Source: Nitrospira sp. (GTDB lineage Bacteria; Nitrospirota; Nitrospiria; Nitrospirales; Nitrospiraceae). Taken from it: a stretch of DNA of 34,477 bases. Made by a program: the position numbers and the translations under genes. The stretch is taken from positions 20,862-55,338 of the forward strand of contig SWDR01000013.1 in the NCBI GenBank assembly GCA_005116815.1, given 5' to 3'. The notes beneath the pieces are model-generated. The model made no database searches and was not told the origin of the DNA. It saw only the letters and a list, made by a program, of their open reading frames with translations. Of the stretch, positions 1 through 7,383 are shown piece by piece (within the stretch, counting starts at the first letter, position 1; each line of letters opens with the position of its first letter).

Positions 1-1273
1 CTTCTAATTGGTGATGCATGCGATTGAATTCGTCGGCCAGATCCTGAATTTCATCGCCGGTCCGAATGTCGATGGGCTCCAGCAGCTCACCACGTCCGAT
101 CAATTGTGCAGCGGCCTGTAATCGGCGCACGGGTGTGACGATTCGATTGGCCGCCAGGTAGCCGAGCGATGCCATCAATCCGACAGAGACGAGACTGAAG
201 ACGGCCATCCAGGTGAGCAAGTGACGGATCGGGGCAAAGAGTTCGTCGGAGGCTTGCCACACGAAGCTGTGCCAGGAGCCTTTACTCAGATCGCCGTTGG
301 TGGCTCGGCTGGTTTCCGGCACCGGGGCGTATCCAATAATCGAGCGGGATTGTCCGCCATGGCCATCGCTCGGAGCACTGACCCAGCCAGGCTGAAGGGG
401 CGTGACGAGGGGAATGAGCTGTGCGTCGGAGAGCGAGACGCCGGTCGGCAGGATGGGACAGCTGATGACGATGCCGCGATGGTCGATCAGCATCACATGT
501 CCGGTTTTGCCGAAACGAATCGGCGCGATGGAGGGCGAGAAAAAGTCCTTGGCGTCGATCACGCGATGGATCACTCCGATCGCCCCATACCGGATGCGGT
601 CCATGATGGGAAGCGAGATGGTGATGACATAGGTCTGGGCTCGTTCGTCGAAGTGCACATCCTCAATGAAGAGTTGCCCGACCCCGTGATGGAAGGCGCC
701 GTTCCACCAGGCCGTGTCTTTGTTGGCAAAAGGAGGGATCGTGGTCAACGCGGTGACCAGGTTGCCCTCCATGTCGGTGACATACAACATCTTGGTGGCG
801 GATCGGACCACTTGCGGGATCAGTTGATCGGCTTCACTCTTGGCTCCCGAGAAGTATTCCTGAAGGAGGCCGGCCATAGTGCTTCCCGTGATGGCCTGGA
901 CGGCCAGGGGATCTTTTGACTCCCAGCCCTCCTTGCGCTTCTCCACCATGCGGCGGCGTTCATCATCGGTCATGTCCATGAGGGCATCGCGGCGTTGCTC
1001 CAGTTCACGGATAATCAACGGGTCAGCCGCAATCCGTGACGTCCGTGCTACTTCGTCCGATACCAACAGATCGATTTTCCTGGCCGACTCCTCAGCCAGG
1101 GCCTTGAAGCTTTCGCCGTTGACCGTCTGGATTTCGCGCGAGCCCTGCCAAAAGGCGAGGCCGAGGCCGACCATGAGGGGAACGACCCCCACCAGCAACA
1201 TGGAGAGAATCAGTTTGTGTTGGAGTCCCCATCTCGAGTCGGTGCGAGCTGGGGGGGCCGCGGGAGTCATCAT
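1..1273 (-). CDS. Cache-HAMP transmembrane sensor protein (partial, C-terminus outside window)
   Basis: The minus-strand reading frame is open from 1273 to the window edge, 424 codons. It has a short basic N-terminus, a membrane segment at about residues 18-41 (LILSMLLVGVVPLMVGL), a long extracytoplasmic part resembling a dCache domain (residues ~45-350, with motifs such as MLYVTDMEGNLVTAL, DTAWWNGAF and GKTGHVMLIDHRG), a second membrane segment near 360-382 and a HAMP linker (ANRIVTPVRRLQAAAQ then TGDEIQDLADEFNRM). The output domain lies beyond position 1, so kinase, cyclase or chemoreceptor cannot be decided. The start ATG at 1273 overlaps the TGA of the upstream kinase (ATGA, 1273-1270), implying translational coupling in a three-gene signalling operon; a second in-frame ATG follows at 1270. 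The membrane receptor probably senses a small ligand through its Cache domain. Confidence 0.85.
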   Translation of the reverse strand, partial: MMTPAAPPARTDSRWGLQHKLILSMLLVGVVPLMVGLGLAFWQGSREIQTVNGESFKALAEESARKIDLLVSDEVARTSRIAADPLIIRELEQRRDALMDMTDDERRRMVEKRKEGWESKDPLAVQAITGSTMAGLLQEYFSGAKSEADQLIPQVVRSATKMLYVTDMEGNLVTALTTIPPFANKDTAWWNGAFHHGVGQLFIEDVHFDERAQTYVITISLPIMDRIRYGAIGVIHRVIDAKDFFSPSIAPIRFGKTGHVMLIDHRGIVISCPILPTGVSLSDAQLIPLVTPLQPGWVSAPSDGHGGQSRSIIGYAPVPETSRATNGDLSKGSWHSFVWQASDELFAPIRHLLTWMAVFSLVSVGLMASLGYLAANRIVTPVRRLQAAAQLIGRGELLEPIDIRTGDEIQDLADEFNRMHHQLE

Positions 1274-2319
1274 GGACTTCCCTCCCCGGCCGGTTGGGCA
1301 TGGGGGAAGGTCAAGGTAAAGGTGCTCCCCTGATCGACCTTGCTCTCGACCGTGATCTGGCCATGCATTTTGCTGACGATGGTGTTGACATTATAGAGGC
1401 CCAGGCCCGTGCCTTTACCCGGGGCCTTCGTCGTGAAAAACGGCTCGAAGATCTCGGGGATTTTCTCCGGGGCGATGCCACAGCCTGTATCGGAGATTCG
1501 GATATCGACCTGTCCGCCGAGGACTCTGGTCTCGAGCGTCAATGTGCCGCCCGCTTGTTCCATCGCATGAACCGCATTCGTGATCAGGTTGACGAAGACA
1601 TGGAGGAGCTCATCCGGGTTCCCTTTGACTGCGGCGCCGGGCTGGTATTGTTTGAGCATCTCGATGTCGTGAAAACTCGATGCATACCGTGCGATCTTGA
1701 GGGCCTCGTCCAATTTGGCGTTGATCGATACCGATACGTCTTCATGCGGGGATGCGCGTCGTGAGTAGCGGGTGAGGTCCCGACAAATGGCACTCGTCCG
1801 TTTGACCGCTTCAATAATATCTAAGGCCTGTTCGTGGACAGCAGCCACGTCGCGTTCCTCCGCGAGGTTTTCCGCCAAGCCTAAAATGAGTTGCAGGGGG
1901 TTGTTGATATCATGCGCGATGCCTGCGGCGAATGAGCCGATTCCGGCAAGCTTCTCGGCTTGGAGGAGTTCGGCTTCGAGCTTGGACTCATGTTGAATCA
2001 GTTTCCAGAGCAGGCGGGAGGCCGATCCGCTCAGGATATCCGCGGTCGGAGGTTTATGGGCCTTCAGATAGGTCTCCATCTCCGGATTGCCGGTGACATC
2101 CATGATGAGCTGTACGCCGTGGTTGCCGATCAAGTCCGGCACATTGGTGGTCACGGGGATGTGGAGGGTCCGTGCGCGTTGCAGCCCTGGCGCAGCTGGA
2201 TCACGGTCTGTAATGCCGACGATCTCAATCGACGGGATTTGGTGCAGCAGATCTAACAGCGCACGGCCGCCGCGACCTGCCCCCAGAATGGCGACCTTAG
2301 TCGGGTCGGAATGTTCCAT
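1270..2319 (-). CDS. Histidine kinase with N-terminal Rossmann-like domain
   Basis: This 349-residue protein has no membrane segment. Residues ~7-100 look like a nucleotide-binding Rossmann fold ([17 protein letters not shown] with GAGRGG at 13-18, then [11 protein letters not shown] and MDVTGNPE), similar in pattern to the N-terminus of homoserine dehydrogenases or CoA/NAD-binding domains. A HisKA domain follows with H136 in [11 protein letters not shown], then a HATPase domain with N box ([11 protein letters not shown]), G1 (DTGCGI), F box (FEPFFTTK) and G2 (GKGTGLGLY). It probably autophosphorylates H136 and signals to the response regulator encoded just upstream. The N-terminal fold may make it respond to a dinucleotide or CoA-type ligand; that is inference. 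It is the middle gene of an operon and ends in a 4-bp ATGA overlap with the Cache-HAMP gene. Confidence 0.88.
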   Translation of the reverse strand: MEHSDPTKVAILGAGRGGRALLDLLHQIPSIEIVGITDRDPAAPGLQRARTLHIPVTTNVPDLIGNHGVQLIMDVTGNPEMETYLKAHKPPTADILSGSASRLLWKLIQHESKLEAELLQAEKLAGIGSFAAGIAHDINNPLQLILGLAENLAEERDVAAVHEQALDIIEAVKRTSAICRDLTRYSRRASPHEDVSVSINAKLDEALKIARYASSFHDIEMLKQYQPGAAVKGNPDELLHVFVNLITNAVHAMEQAGGTLTLETRVLGGQVDIRISDTGCGIAPEKIPEIFEPFFTTKAPGKGTGLGLYNVNTIVSKMHGQITVESKVDQGSTFTLTFPHAQPAGEGSP

Positions 2320-2355
2320 TCAGGCGGTCTCCCTATGGCAGAGTTGGAACTCTTG

Positions 2356-2385
2356 TGCCGAGGAGGGCAAGGCCTCTCCTCGGCA
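2356..2385 (-). other. Intercistronic hairpin between regulator and kinase genes
   Basis: A perfect 10-bp stem (TGCCGAGGAG at 2356-2365 against CTCCTCGGCA at 2376-2385) with a 10-nt loop lies between the response regulator stop and the kinase start. No run of T follows in the direction of transcription, so it is unlikely to be a full intrinsic terminator. It may stabilise the regulator mRNA 3' end or partly attenuate transcription so that regulator exceeds kinase. Confidence 0.6.
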
Positions 2386-2408
2386 TAGAGGGGGATGGAG
2401 GCTCATGA

Positions 2409-2843
2409 TTACAGCCGTGCAAGCTCCCGTTGCTCCATGGCTCGAGCGACGGCTGACCGCAGTTTCTCACCTTCGACCGGTTTGACGAGATAATCGACCA
2501 CGCCTTGCCGGAGGAAGGAGGTCGCCATATCGGTATCCGGGAAGCCGGTCAGCACGATGAGCGGGACATGCGGGTAGTTGCTCCGGAAGTAGGCGATGGC
2601 TTCGGCTCCGTTAACCTTTGGCATGCGGATATCGCAGATCATCACATCCAGCATGAGCCGGTTCTCACCGCTGTTGATAACTTCAATCGCTTTTTCACCG
2701 TTTTCGGCTTCTAGCACGGCGTAGCCTGCTTTCTGCAGCGTCATCTTGACGACTTTCCGAATATCCGGCTCATCGTCTACCACGAGCACCCGTCCGTTGC
2801 AGGCCTCTCCCCCGACAAAGAACCCAGAGTTGAAGTCACTCAT
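2409..2843 (-). CDS. CheY-like response regulator (single receiver domain)
   Basis: The product has 144 residues and is a single receiver domain: acidic pair D23-D24 (VLVVDDEPDIRK), phospho-acceptor D71 (MICDIRMPKVNG), T in LIVLTGFP and K in DYLVKPVEG. There is no output domain, so it likely relays phosphate or acts on a protein partner. The start at 2843 is chosen because a strong Shine-Dalgarno (AAGGAGG) lies 8 nt upstream; the frame stays open further upstream to 3170 but that stretch has no family similarity and contains the promoter. It is the first gene of an operon with the Rossmann-type histidine kinase and the Cache-HAMP receptor. A canonical sigma-54 promoter stands about 75 bp upstream, so expression should depend on RpoN and an enhancer-binding protein. 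Confidence 0.93.
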   Translation of the reverse strand: MSDFNSGFFVGGEACNGRVLVVDDEPDIRKVVKMTLQKAGYAVLEAENGEKAIEVINSGENRLMLDVMICDIRMPKVNGAEAIAYFRSNYPHVPLIVLTGFPDTDMATSFLRQGVVDYLVKPVEGEKLRSAVARAMEQRELARL

Positions 2844-2915
2844 GGCACCCTCCTTGGTTGGTAGTGAGATATGGTTTCCTGCTGGCTTCCTCACATGCTG
2901 TTGCACTACGTAAGT

Positions 2916-2932
2916 CGCAATGCGCGTGCCAG
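2916..2932 (-). promoter_or_regulatory. Sigma-54 (RpoN) promoter of the response-regulator operon
   Basis: On the minus strand the bases read CTGGCACGCGCATTGCG. This fits the sigma-54 consensus YTGGCACG-N4-TTGC, with GG (-24) and GC (-12) at the correct 10-nt spacing. Transcription would start near 2905, leaving a leader of about 60 nt before the ATG at 2843. No enhancer-binding site was identified. Confidence 0.75.
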
Positions 2933-3295
2933 CATGGCTGCGTAGAAAGGATTCTGGTTTCCCAGCAAATATGCGTTTTCTGGCACAGGCTGCACAGACA
3001 CATGGTTGATACCCACCAGCTTGTGCTGAAAACCACCACCAGTGAGACTTGAAGGTGACTTGAGCATTGCCGTTTCTGTTGTTCCCCGTGAGCGACGAAG
3101 AAGGTGAGCGGTGACGAAACGAGTTTGGTCCCCACGATGATGCGAGAGCGAAAGGCCTGTGGTGAGTCAATCGGATGAATCACAGGCGATGCGAGCCTGG
3201 ATGAGAAGGGATACAGGGCTCAATCGCATTCATGCTTTCGGCATAGGGCTTTCGGAGCGAGATGTCGCGATTAAGCCCTGTTCAGTGGCTTTGAA

Positions 3296-3325
3296 TTGCC
3301 TTTCAGTCTGGGGCTGGGGTATCCT
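3296..3325 (+). promoter_or_regulatory. Possible sigma-70 promoter of bolA
   Basis: TTGCCT (3296-3301) and TATCCT (3320-3325) are separated by 18 bp and lie 27 bp before the bolA start codon. Both hexamers are imperfect, so this is a weak prediction. Confidence 0.35.
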
Positions 3326-3351
3326 GACAACACAATGAAATTGGAGAGTCT

Positions 3352-3591
3352 ATGATCACGCCAGACGTGTTGACTGAGTATGTGCGCCAGACGATGCCGG
3401 ATGCTGCGGTGACGGTCTTGGACCGGACCGGTACGATGGATCATCTCAAAGTGGTGGTGATTTCAGCAGCCTTCGCGGGAAAGAACCTGCTGGACCGGCA
3501 CCGCATGATCTATCAAGCATTAGATGTTCCGATGAAGGACGGGCGGATTCATGCGCTCGAACTCACAGCCAAAACCACAGACGAAGCCTAG
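3352..3591 (+). CDS. bolA: BolA/IbaG family protein
   Basis: The 79-residue protein matches the small BolA family: an N-terminal helix (VLTEYVRQTMP), then DHLKVVVISAAFAGKNLLDRHRMIYQAL with the conserved H-R-x-I/V-Y pattern, and a C-terminal IHALELTAKT strand. BolA proteins bind [2Fe-2S] clusters together with CGFS monothiol glutaredoxins and act in iron sensing or cluster trafficking. The gene faces grxD, and the two stop codons overlap in a shared CTAG (3588-3591), a context that supports the partnership. GGAGAG 6 nt upstream serves as ribosome site. The palindromic repeat unit (CAGGATGCT) starts at the base after the TAG stop. Confidence 0.92.
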   Translation: MITPDVLTEYVRQTMPDAAVTVLDRTGTMDHLKVVVISAAFAGKNLLDRHRMIYQALDVPMKDGRIHALELTAKTTDEA

Positions 3592-3971
3592 CAGGATGCT
3601 GAAACAGTCCGCCAGACAGGAAACGCTGAACGATGAGTGATGAGCGATGAAACAGAAGTTGATTTTTTCAGCAGCGGCTCAATCTCGCCTTTGGCCGCCA
3701 TCGGGTCCAGCACGTCGGTGTCGCCGTAAAACTGCCCGTCGATGAACACCTTGGGGAGCGTCGGCCAGTTGGTCATTTTTGCGAGCGCTTCTCGCTTGCT
3801 CGGCTGAGAAAGGACATCGATCAGTTCAAACGGGTATCCGTACTTATCAAAGAACTGTATCGTCTCTCGCGTGAACCCGCACATGGGCATCTGCTTGGTG
3901 CCCTTGCCGTAGATCAAAATCTTGTGTGCGGCGACTTCTTTGTTAATTTCATCTTGAATGGAATCTGCCAT
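3588..3971 (-). CDS. grxD: Monothiol glutaredoxin (Grx4/GrxD type) with repeat-derived C-terminal tail
   Basis: Residues 1-103 match a monothiol glutaredoxin: KILIYGKGTKQMPMCGFT with the active cysteine C31 (CGFT in place of CGFS), TLPKVFIDG with the cis-proline loop, and YGDTDVLDPMAAKGEIEPLLKK at the end. The family delivers or holds a glutathione-coordinated [2Fe-2S] cluster and pairs with BolA, encoded convergently next door. ATG 3971 is chosen because it has GAGGAGG just upstream and starts with the usual MADSIQDEI. The last ~23 residues (TSVSSLITHRS..VSASC) are translated from a copy of the dispersed palindromic repeat and have no family counterpart, so the original stop seems lost and the repeat supplies tail and stop. 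The glutaredoxin fold itself is complete. Confidence 0.92.
   Translation of the reverse strand: MADSIQDEINKEVAAHKILIYGKGTKQMPMCGFTRETIQFFDKYGYPFELIDVLSQPSKREALAKMTNWPTLPKVFIDGQFYGDTDVLDPMAAKGEIEPLLKKSTSVSSLITHRSAFPVWRTVSASC
3592..3664. repeat. Dispersed repeat, one arm (copy 1)
   Basis: This 73-bp copy starts with CAGGATGCTGAAACAG immediately after the bolA stop and continues as AGGAAACGCTGAACGATGAG. It is the near-perfect inverted counterpart of 4149-4220 (one mismatch noticed), so the grxD region is bracketed by inverted copies. Its reverse strand forms the 3' end of the grxD reading frame. Confidence 0.85.
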
Positions 3972-4060
3972 GGCTCGGCCTCCTCGCAAGTTGCGGATAA
4001 ACTATGTTGGCACACGAAAATTCAACGGTTCTACATTTGGCACAACGGAAGAACACTACG

Positions 4061-4220
4061 CAGGATGCTCAAACAGTCTGTCCAGCAAGGCCGCAGCGAG
4101 TGAACAACTGTGAACTTTGAACGAAGAACAAGGAACGCTAAAGCGACGATCAACTTCTGTTTCATCGCTCATCACTCATCGTTCAGCGTTTCCTGTCTGG
4201 CGGCCTGTTTCAGCATCCTG
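4061..4220. repeat. Dispersed palindromic repeat (copy 2, complete)
   Basis: A 160-bp unit begins CAGGATGCTCAAACAGTC and ends with its imperfect inverse CTGTTTCAGCATCCTG. The inside holds short direct motifs of the TCATCGCTCATCACTCATCG kind. The right end touches the TAA of the minus-strand membrane protein gene with no base between. It has the look of a small non-autonomous element with inverted ends of about 25 bp; no coding capacity is seen. Confidence 0.85.
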
Positions 4221-4604
4221 TTAGGCAGGTTTCTTCGGCTCGTTGAACATAAAATACATAACGACTACTACGGTCGACCAAAACACCACCTGTTTGTGCC
4301 AGAAGAGGACTTCTCCATAGTGGAAGAAGATGGCTGCGAGCAGGAGGGAGGCGCCGATCAGGCTGTAGCGGAGAGTCATGTTTTCGACGACCGCATTCGC
4401 CCATACCGCGACCCCGCCGAAATAAATCAAGAGGGGAATGACGTCGATTTCGAATCCCCCGCTGATCGAGAGAAAGATGTCGAGAAAGCCGATGAAAATC
4501 AGGGCGGTGCCCACGATCATCCCGGCGACACGCATTTGATTGTCGCTCCCGGAGTCGTCCTCTGATTCTGGGGGCACCGGCTTGTTGGTTGGCTCTAGCT
4601 GCAT
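4221..4604 (-). CDS. Small four-helix membrane protein, function unknown
   Basis: The 127-residue product has an acidic, proline-rich N-terminal tail (~25 residues) and four hydrophobic segments at roughly 26-48, 53-73, 78-97 and 101-121, the last ending in MYFMFNEPKKPA. I do not recognise a family. GAGGAA lies about 10 nt before the ATG at 4604. The stop codon TAA is followed directly by the palindromic repeat at 4220. Downstream on the same strand, 249 bp away, is grxD; the repeat between them makes a shared transcript uncertain. Confidence 0.8.
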   Translation of the reverse strand: MQLEPTNKPVPPESEDDSGSDNQMRVAGMIVGTALIFIGFLDIFLSISGGFEIDVIPLLIYFGGVAVWANAVVENMTLRYSLIGASLLLAAIFFHYGEVLFWHKQVVFWSTVVVVMYFMFNEPKKPA

Positions 4605-4626
4605 GGTCAGATGGTTCCTCGCTATT

Positions 4627-4702
4627 CGTGAAACGTGAAACGTGAAATGTGAAACGTCAGAGTTCTAAGCGAACGTCGCTTCACGAGATACGCTTCACGA
4701 GT
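4627..4702. repeat. Tandem GTGAAACGT repeats and a dispersed 25-bp unit
   Basis: Four near copies of GTGAAACGT lie at 4628-4657. They are followed by CGCTTCACGAGATACGCTTC plus ACGAG (4677-4701), 25 bp that recur without mismatch at 32446-32470. Both sites are in the 3' flank of a minus-strand gene (dcd and sthA) and in the same orientation to it. Confidence 0.75.
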
Positions 4703-4715
4703 GTTGCGCATTCTG

Positions 4716-5867
4716 CTAGGCCTTGAAATGTTTGCTCAGGGTTAAGCCCTGGCGCTGATACGAAGACCCAAGCGCCGAGCCATAGAGCTGACCGGGGCGC
4801 GCGAGCATCCTGTCGTATACAACCTTGAAGAAGGTTTGTCCATCATGGATCAGGAAGGGGACGTCGTGGGGGCGGACTTCCAGCACGACTTGGGTGCCGT
4901 GCAACTCGCCTTGGCCGTACCCGAATCCAGGATCGAAGAATCCGGCGTAGTGGGTTCGCAACTCGCCGCAGGCTGCTTCGAAGGCGACCATCTCGGCCGC
5001 GTAGCCGGCCGGCACACGGATCCGTTCCTTCGACGCGAGAATGTAAAATTCTTCCGGCTCCAAGAGGAGGCTGTCCTGCCGGTGGCGGTAGAGGGGCTCC
5101 CAGAAATCGAGCGCCGCATAATGGCCGACCTTGGAGAGATCGATGACGTGGCTGTTCTTCTTCGCTCGATAGCCGATAATCGGCGAGGCGCTTCGGTCGT
5201 CCCCCTTCAGGTCGATGCGGAGAAACAGGCCGCGGTCCGTTCGGAAATCGCGGGTGGCCAGCGCCTGCTTCGTGGGGAGGTTGTGGTAGAGCAGGGGTTC
5301 CCGCTTGTGGAGCGTCTGCAGCGATCGGTCTGGCACGGTGGCGTCGCCGCGCACGAAGCGAATTTGATTGAGCGAGTACCCGGTCTTCACCTTGATCGTG
5401 AACGAGCGAGGGACGATCTCCAGATAGAGGGGGCCGGTATAGCCGGCTCGGATTTCATCGAATCCCGTGTTGAGATCCGTCACGACGCGGGTAAAGACGT
5501 CCAGCCGTCCGGTCGTGCTTTTGGGATTGGTTCGTGCCCGGATGGTCTTGGGCAAGGTTACCCGTTCCAGCAGCGGCACCAAATAGACATGGCCTTTTTC
5601 GAGGATCGCTCCTTCGGTCAGGTCCATCTCGTACATCACGAGATCGGACTGATAGAAGTCCAGGACGTTGAGCCGGCTTGTAATATCGGACAGTTCCGGC
5701 AAAAAGCTGCTGATCAATCGGTAGGCCTTGCGTCCGAGCCGCAGGTCGAGGCTGGCCGGCTGAATTTGGCGGTCTTCGATCGGTACGTCGGCTTGGATGG
5801 CCCCGCTTGCGATCAGTTGCTTGATCTGTTGGTAGGGCAAAATGCCTTGTGGGGTTCTGGTACTCAC
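4716..5867 (-). CDS. dcd: 2'-deoxycytidine 5'-triphosphate deaminase, two-domain type
   Basis: The 383-residue protein matches the long two-domain dCTP deaminase family (usual length about 370). It begins GILPYQQIKQLIASGAI and carries IQPASLDLRLG, which is typical of Dcd proteins. Two tandem dUTPase-like folds are visible: residues ~80-175 (ARTNPKSTTGRLDVFTRVV, YTGPLYLEIVP) and ~260-360 (YILASKERIRVPAGYAAEM, HYAGFFDPGFGYG, TQVVLEVR). It would convert dCTP to dUTP on the route to dTMP. The start is GTG at 5867, which overlaps the kamA stop as GTGA, so translation is probably coupled to kamA. The gene ends the minus-strand operon. The stop TAG is followed by CAGAATGCGCAAC, a degenerate form of the repeat end seen after other stop codons. 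Confidence 0.88.
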   Translation of the reverse strand: MSTRTPQGILPYQQIKQLIASGAIQADVPIEDRQIQPASLDLRLGRKAYRLISSFLPELSDITSRLNVLDFYQSDLVMYEMDLTEGAILEKGHVYLVPLLERVTLPKTIRARTNPKSTTGRLDVFTRVVTDLNTGFDEIRAGYTGPLYLEIVPRSFTIKVKTGYSLNQIRFVRGDATVPDRSLQTLHKREPLLYHNLPTKQALATRDFRTDRGLFLRIDLKGDDRSASPIIGYRAKKNSHVIDLSKVGHYAALDFWEPLYRHRQDSLLLEPEEFYILASKERIRVPAGYAAEMVAFEAACGELRTHYAGFFDPGFGYGQGELHGTQVVLEVRPHDVPFLIHDGQTFFKVVYDRMLARPGQLYGSALGSSYQRQGLTLSKHFKA

Positions 5868-6988
5868 AGGTCGTCGTGCTCTCCATTACTGCATGAGTTC
5901 AGTGAAGGCCCTGCGCTGACCATCGGCAGCTCGCGGGACGATCCCTGTTTCGGCTGAGGATAGTGGAAGGCCTTGCCCTCATAGTTTTTCAAGAGAACGC
6001 CCTCGGCATCCATGTGCACCATATAGTCGCCGGGAAGCAAGGGGATCTTGCCGCCGCCGCCCGGTGCATCGATCACGAAGTGCGGGACGCCCATTCCGCT
6101 GGTATGGCCCTGCAACGACTTGATGATATTCAGCCCCGTTTCGACCGTGGTGCGGAAGTGATTCGTGCCCTTGGTTAGATCGGCTTGATAGAGATAGTAG
6201 GGCTTGATGCGGGCGAGCAGGAGCTGATGCATCAAGCGCTTCATGATCTCAGGATCGTCGTTGACGCCTTTGAGCAGTACGGTCTGCGCCCCAAGGGGCA
6301 CGCCGGCGTCGGCTAACATCCCACAGGCCGCTTTGACGGCCGGGGTCAGTTCGTCCGGGTGATTGAAATGCAGGTTCATGTAGATGGGGTGATACTTCTT
6401 CACGATCGCGCAGAGTTCCGGGGTGATCCGTTCCGGCAACGTGCCGGGCACCCGCGATCCCAAGCGAACCAGTTCTAAATGTGGAATGGTGCGCAGGGCC
6501 TTGAGGATCCGCTCCAGTAAATGATCCGGCAGGAGCAACGGGTCGCCTCCGGAGAGGATGACATCGCGCACTTCGGTATGTTCCCGCAAGTAGGCGATGG
6601 CCTGGTCGAGTTCGCCCTTCTTGAGGAAGCCAGGTTTTCCGACCAGTCGTTTTCTCGTGCAGAACCGGCAATAGATCGGGCACTGATTCGTGACCATCAG
6701 CAGGACGCGATCCGGATAGCGGTGGACGAGGTGCGGGACCGGGCTCATGAGATCCTCTTCGAGCGGATCGTCTTCCGCCTCGAAGTCGTCCATTTCGGCG
6801 ATATCGGGAACCACCTGTTTCCAGATGGCGTCGCCCTTTGTCTTAATCGTGGCCATCACCGTGGGGGTAATGCGCATCGGATAGTCGCCCACGATGGCTT
6901 CGATTTCTTTCGCATCGACACCGAGCTGCGCTGCCAAGTCTTTGGGTTTCACGATGCTGTCGGCGAGTATGCGTCTCCAAGCTTCCAT
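5864..6988 (-). CDS. kamA: Lysine 2,3-aminomutase (radical SAM, PLP-dependent)
   Basis: The 374-residue protein has the radical-SAM cysteines C103, C107 and C110 (CPIYCRFCTRKR), the SAM-binding ILSGGDPLLL, and the PLP lysine K314 in DAPGGGGKIPLLP. D270 (QADLTKG.NHFRT) and D307 (VIDAPGG) correspond to the two aspartates that bind the lysine side chain in characterised lysine 2,3-aminomutases, which favours L-lysine to beta-lysine activity over the EpmB or glutamate-mutase branches. The start at 6988 has AAAGGAGA 6 nt upstream; the frame stays open upstream but overlaps the glutaredoxin gene. It sits 41 bp behind a glutaredoxin-like gene and overlaps dcd. No beta-lysine acetyltransferase (ablB) is next to it, so osmolyte synthesis is not supported here. 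The C-terminal ~30 residues are poorly conserved. Confidence 0.9.
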   Translation of the reverse strand: MEAWRRILADSIVKPKDLAAQLGVDAKEIEAIVGDYPMRITPTVMATIKTKGDAIWKQVVPDIAEMDDFEAEDDPLEEDLMSPVPHLVHRYPDRVLLMVTNQCPIYCRFCTRKRLVGKPGFLKKGELDQAIAYLREHTEVRDVILSGGDPLLLPDHLLERILKALRTIPHLELVRLGSRVPGTLPERITPELCAIVKKYHPIYMNLHFNHPDELTPAVKAACGMLADAGVPLGAQTVLLKGVNDDPEIMKRLMHQLLLARIKPYYLYQADLTKGTNHFRTTVETGLNIIKSLQGHTSGMGVPHFVIDAPGGGGKIPLLPGDYMVHMDAEGVLLKNYEGKAFHYPQPKQGSSRELPMVSAGPSLNSCSNGEHDDL

Positions 6989-7029
6989 GCGGTCTCCTTT
7001 GCTGTCGAATGGATCGGCAGGCAGTTCGA

Positions 7030-7284
7030 TTAACGACCCGGGATCCGGTCCTGACCGTACGTCTTGTCTAAATAGTCGAGAATGTCGTCGGTTTCCGTCA
7101 ACACCAGGTCTCCATCCTTGAGGACGGGAACAAAGTACTGGCCTGAGACCTCGTGGACGACTTTGCGCATCGGCCGGATGTCGGGCACGATGACCTGCTC
7201 GTAGTCGATGTGGAGGTCCGCCAACTTGTCGCGCACGACTTCGCAGTCGGGACACCAGGCAACATGATAGAGAGTTAATGGCAT
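7030..7284 (-). CDS. Glutaredoxin-like / GST N-terminal domain protein
   Basis: This 84-residue protein has a thioredoxin fold: MPLTLYHVAWCPDCEVVRDKL with CPDC redox motif at 11-14, a following beta-alpha unit (DYEQVIVPDIRP), the cis-proline position in YFVPVLKDGDLVLTET and a C-terminal helix DDILDYLDKTYG. It is a stand-alone dithiol glutaredoxin-like or glutathione-S-transferase N-terminal domain protein that may reduce a disulfide in a neighbouring enzyme. ATG 7284 begins at the start of the fold; the region just upstream is repeat sequence. It lies between the ATP-grasp-like gene and kamA on the same strand. Confidence 0.85.
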   Translation of the reverse strand: MPLTLYHVAWCPDCEVVRDKLADLHIDYEQVIVPDIRPMRKVVHEVSGQYFVPVLKDGDLVLTETDDILDYLDKTYGQDRIPGR

Positions 7285-7285
7285 C

Positions 7286-7383
7286 GTGCTGAGTCCTAAG
7301 TTCTGAGTCCTAAGTCCTGAGCTCTGAAATGCGCCGTCCGAGTCTGAGAACCAAACCATAGCACTCAGCACTCAGGACTCAGG
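7286..7383. repeat. Intergenic inverted repeat of CTGAGTCCT-type units
   Basis: The left arm holds GTGCTGAGTCCTAAG and TGAGTCCTAAGTCCTGAG; the right arm holds its inverse (GCACTCAGCACTCAGGACTC). The right arm lies over the 3' end of the ATP-grasp-like gene, and the last four codons and the stop of that gene come from the repeat. Confidence 0.7.

Larger units (their letters stand above)
2844..3351. other. Divergent intergenic region between the signalling operon and bolA
   Basis: These 508 bp separate divergently read genes. They contain the sigma-54 promoter for the minus-strand operon and a possible sigma-70 promoter for bolA. Frames that remain open here on both strands show no recognisable protein features. 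The length is compatible with upstream enhancer sites for a sigma-54 activator at about 3000-3200, but I see no clear paired dyad. Confidence 0.5.

Noticed and set aside
221-919. Long plus-strand frame opposite the Cache-HAMP gene
   Set aside because: The minus strand encodes a clear sensor domain here; the plus frame is its complement with a low-complexity translation.
2981-2996. Second TGGCAC motif (plus strand) as a sigma-54 promoter toward bolA
   Set aside because: The following GC is two bases too close to the GG pair, and it is ~360 bp from bolA.
2844-3170. N-terminal extension of the response regulator
   Set aside because: The frame is open but covers the sigma-54 promoter; the ATG at 2843 has a strong ribosome site and begins just before the receiver fold.
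3592-4220. CRISPR-like array from the repeated TCATCG motifs
   Set aside because: The units are short, irregular and part of a palindromic repeat; there are no equal spacers and no cas genes.
4836-5957. 373-codon plus-strand frame opposite dcd
   Set aside because: It is antisense to a convincing dCTP deaminase and gives no recognisable motif.
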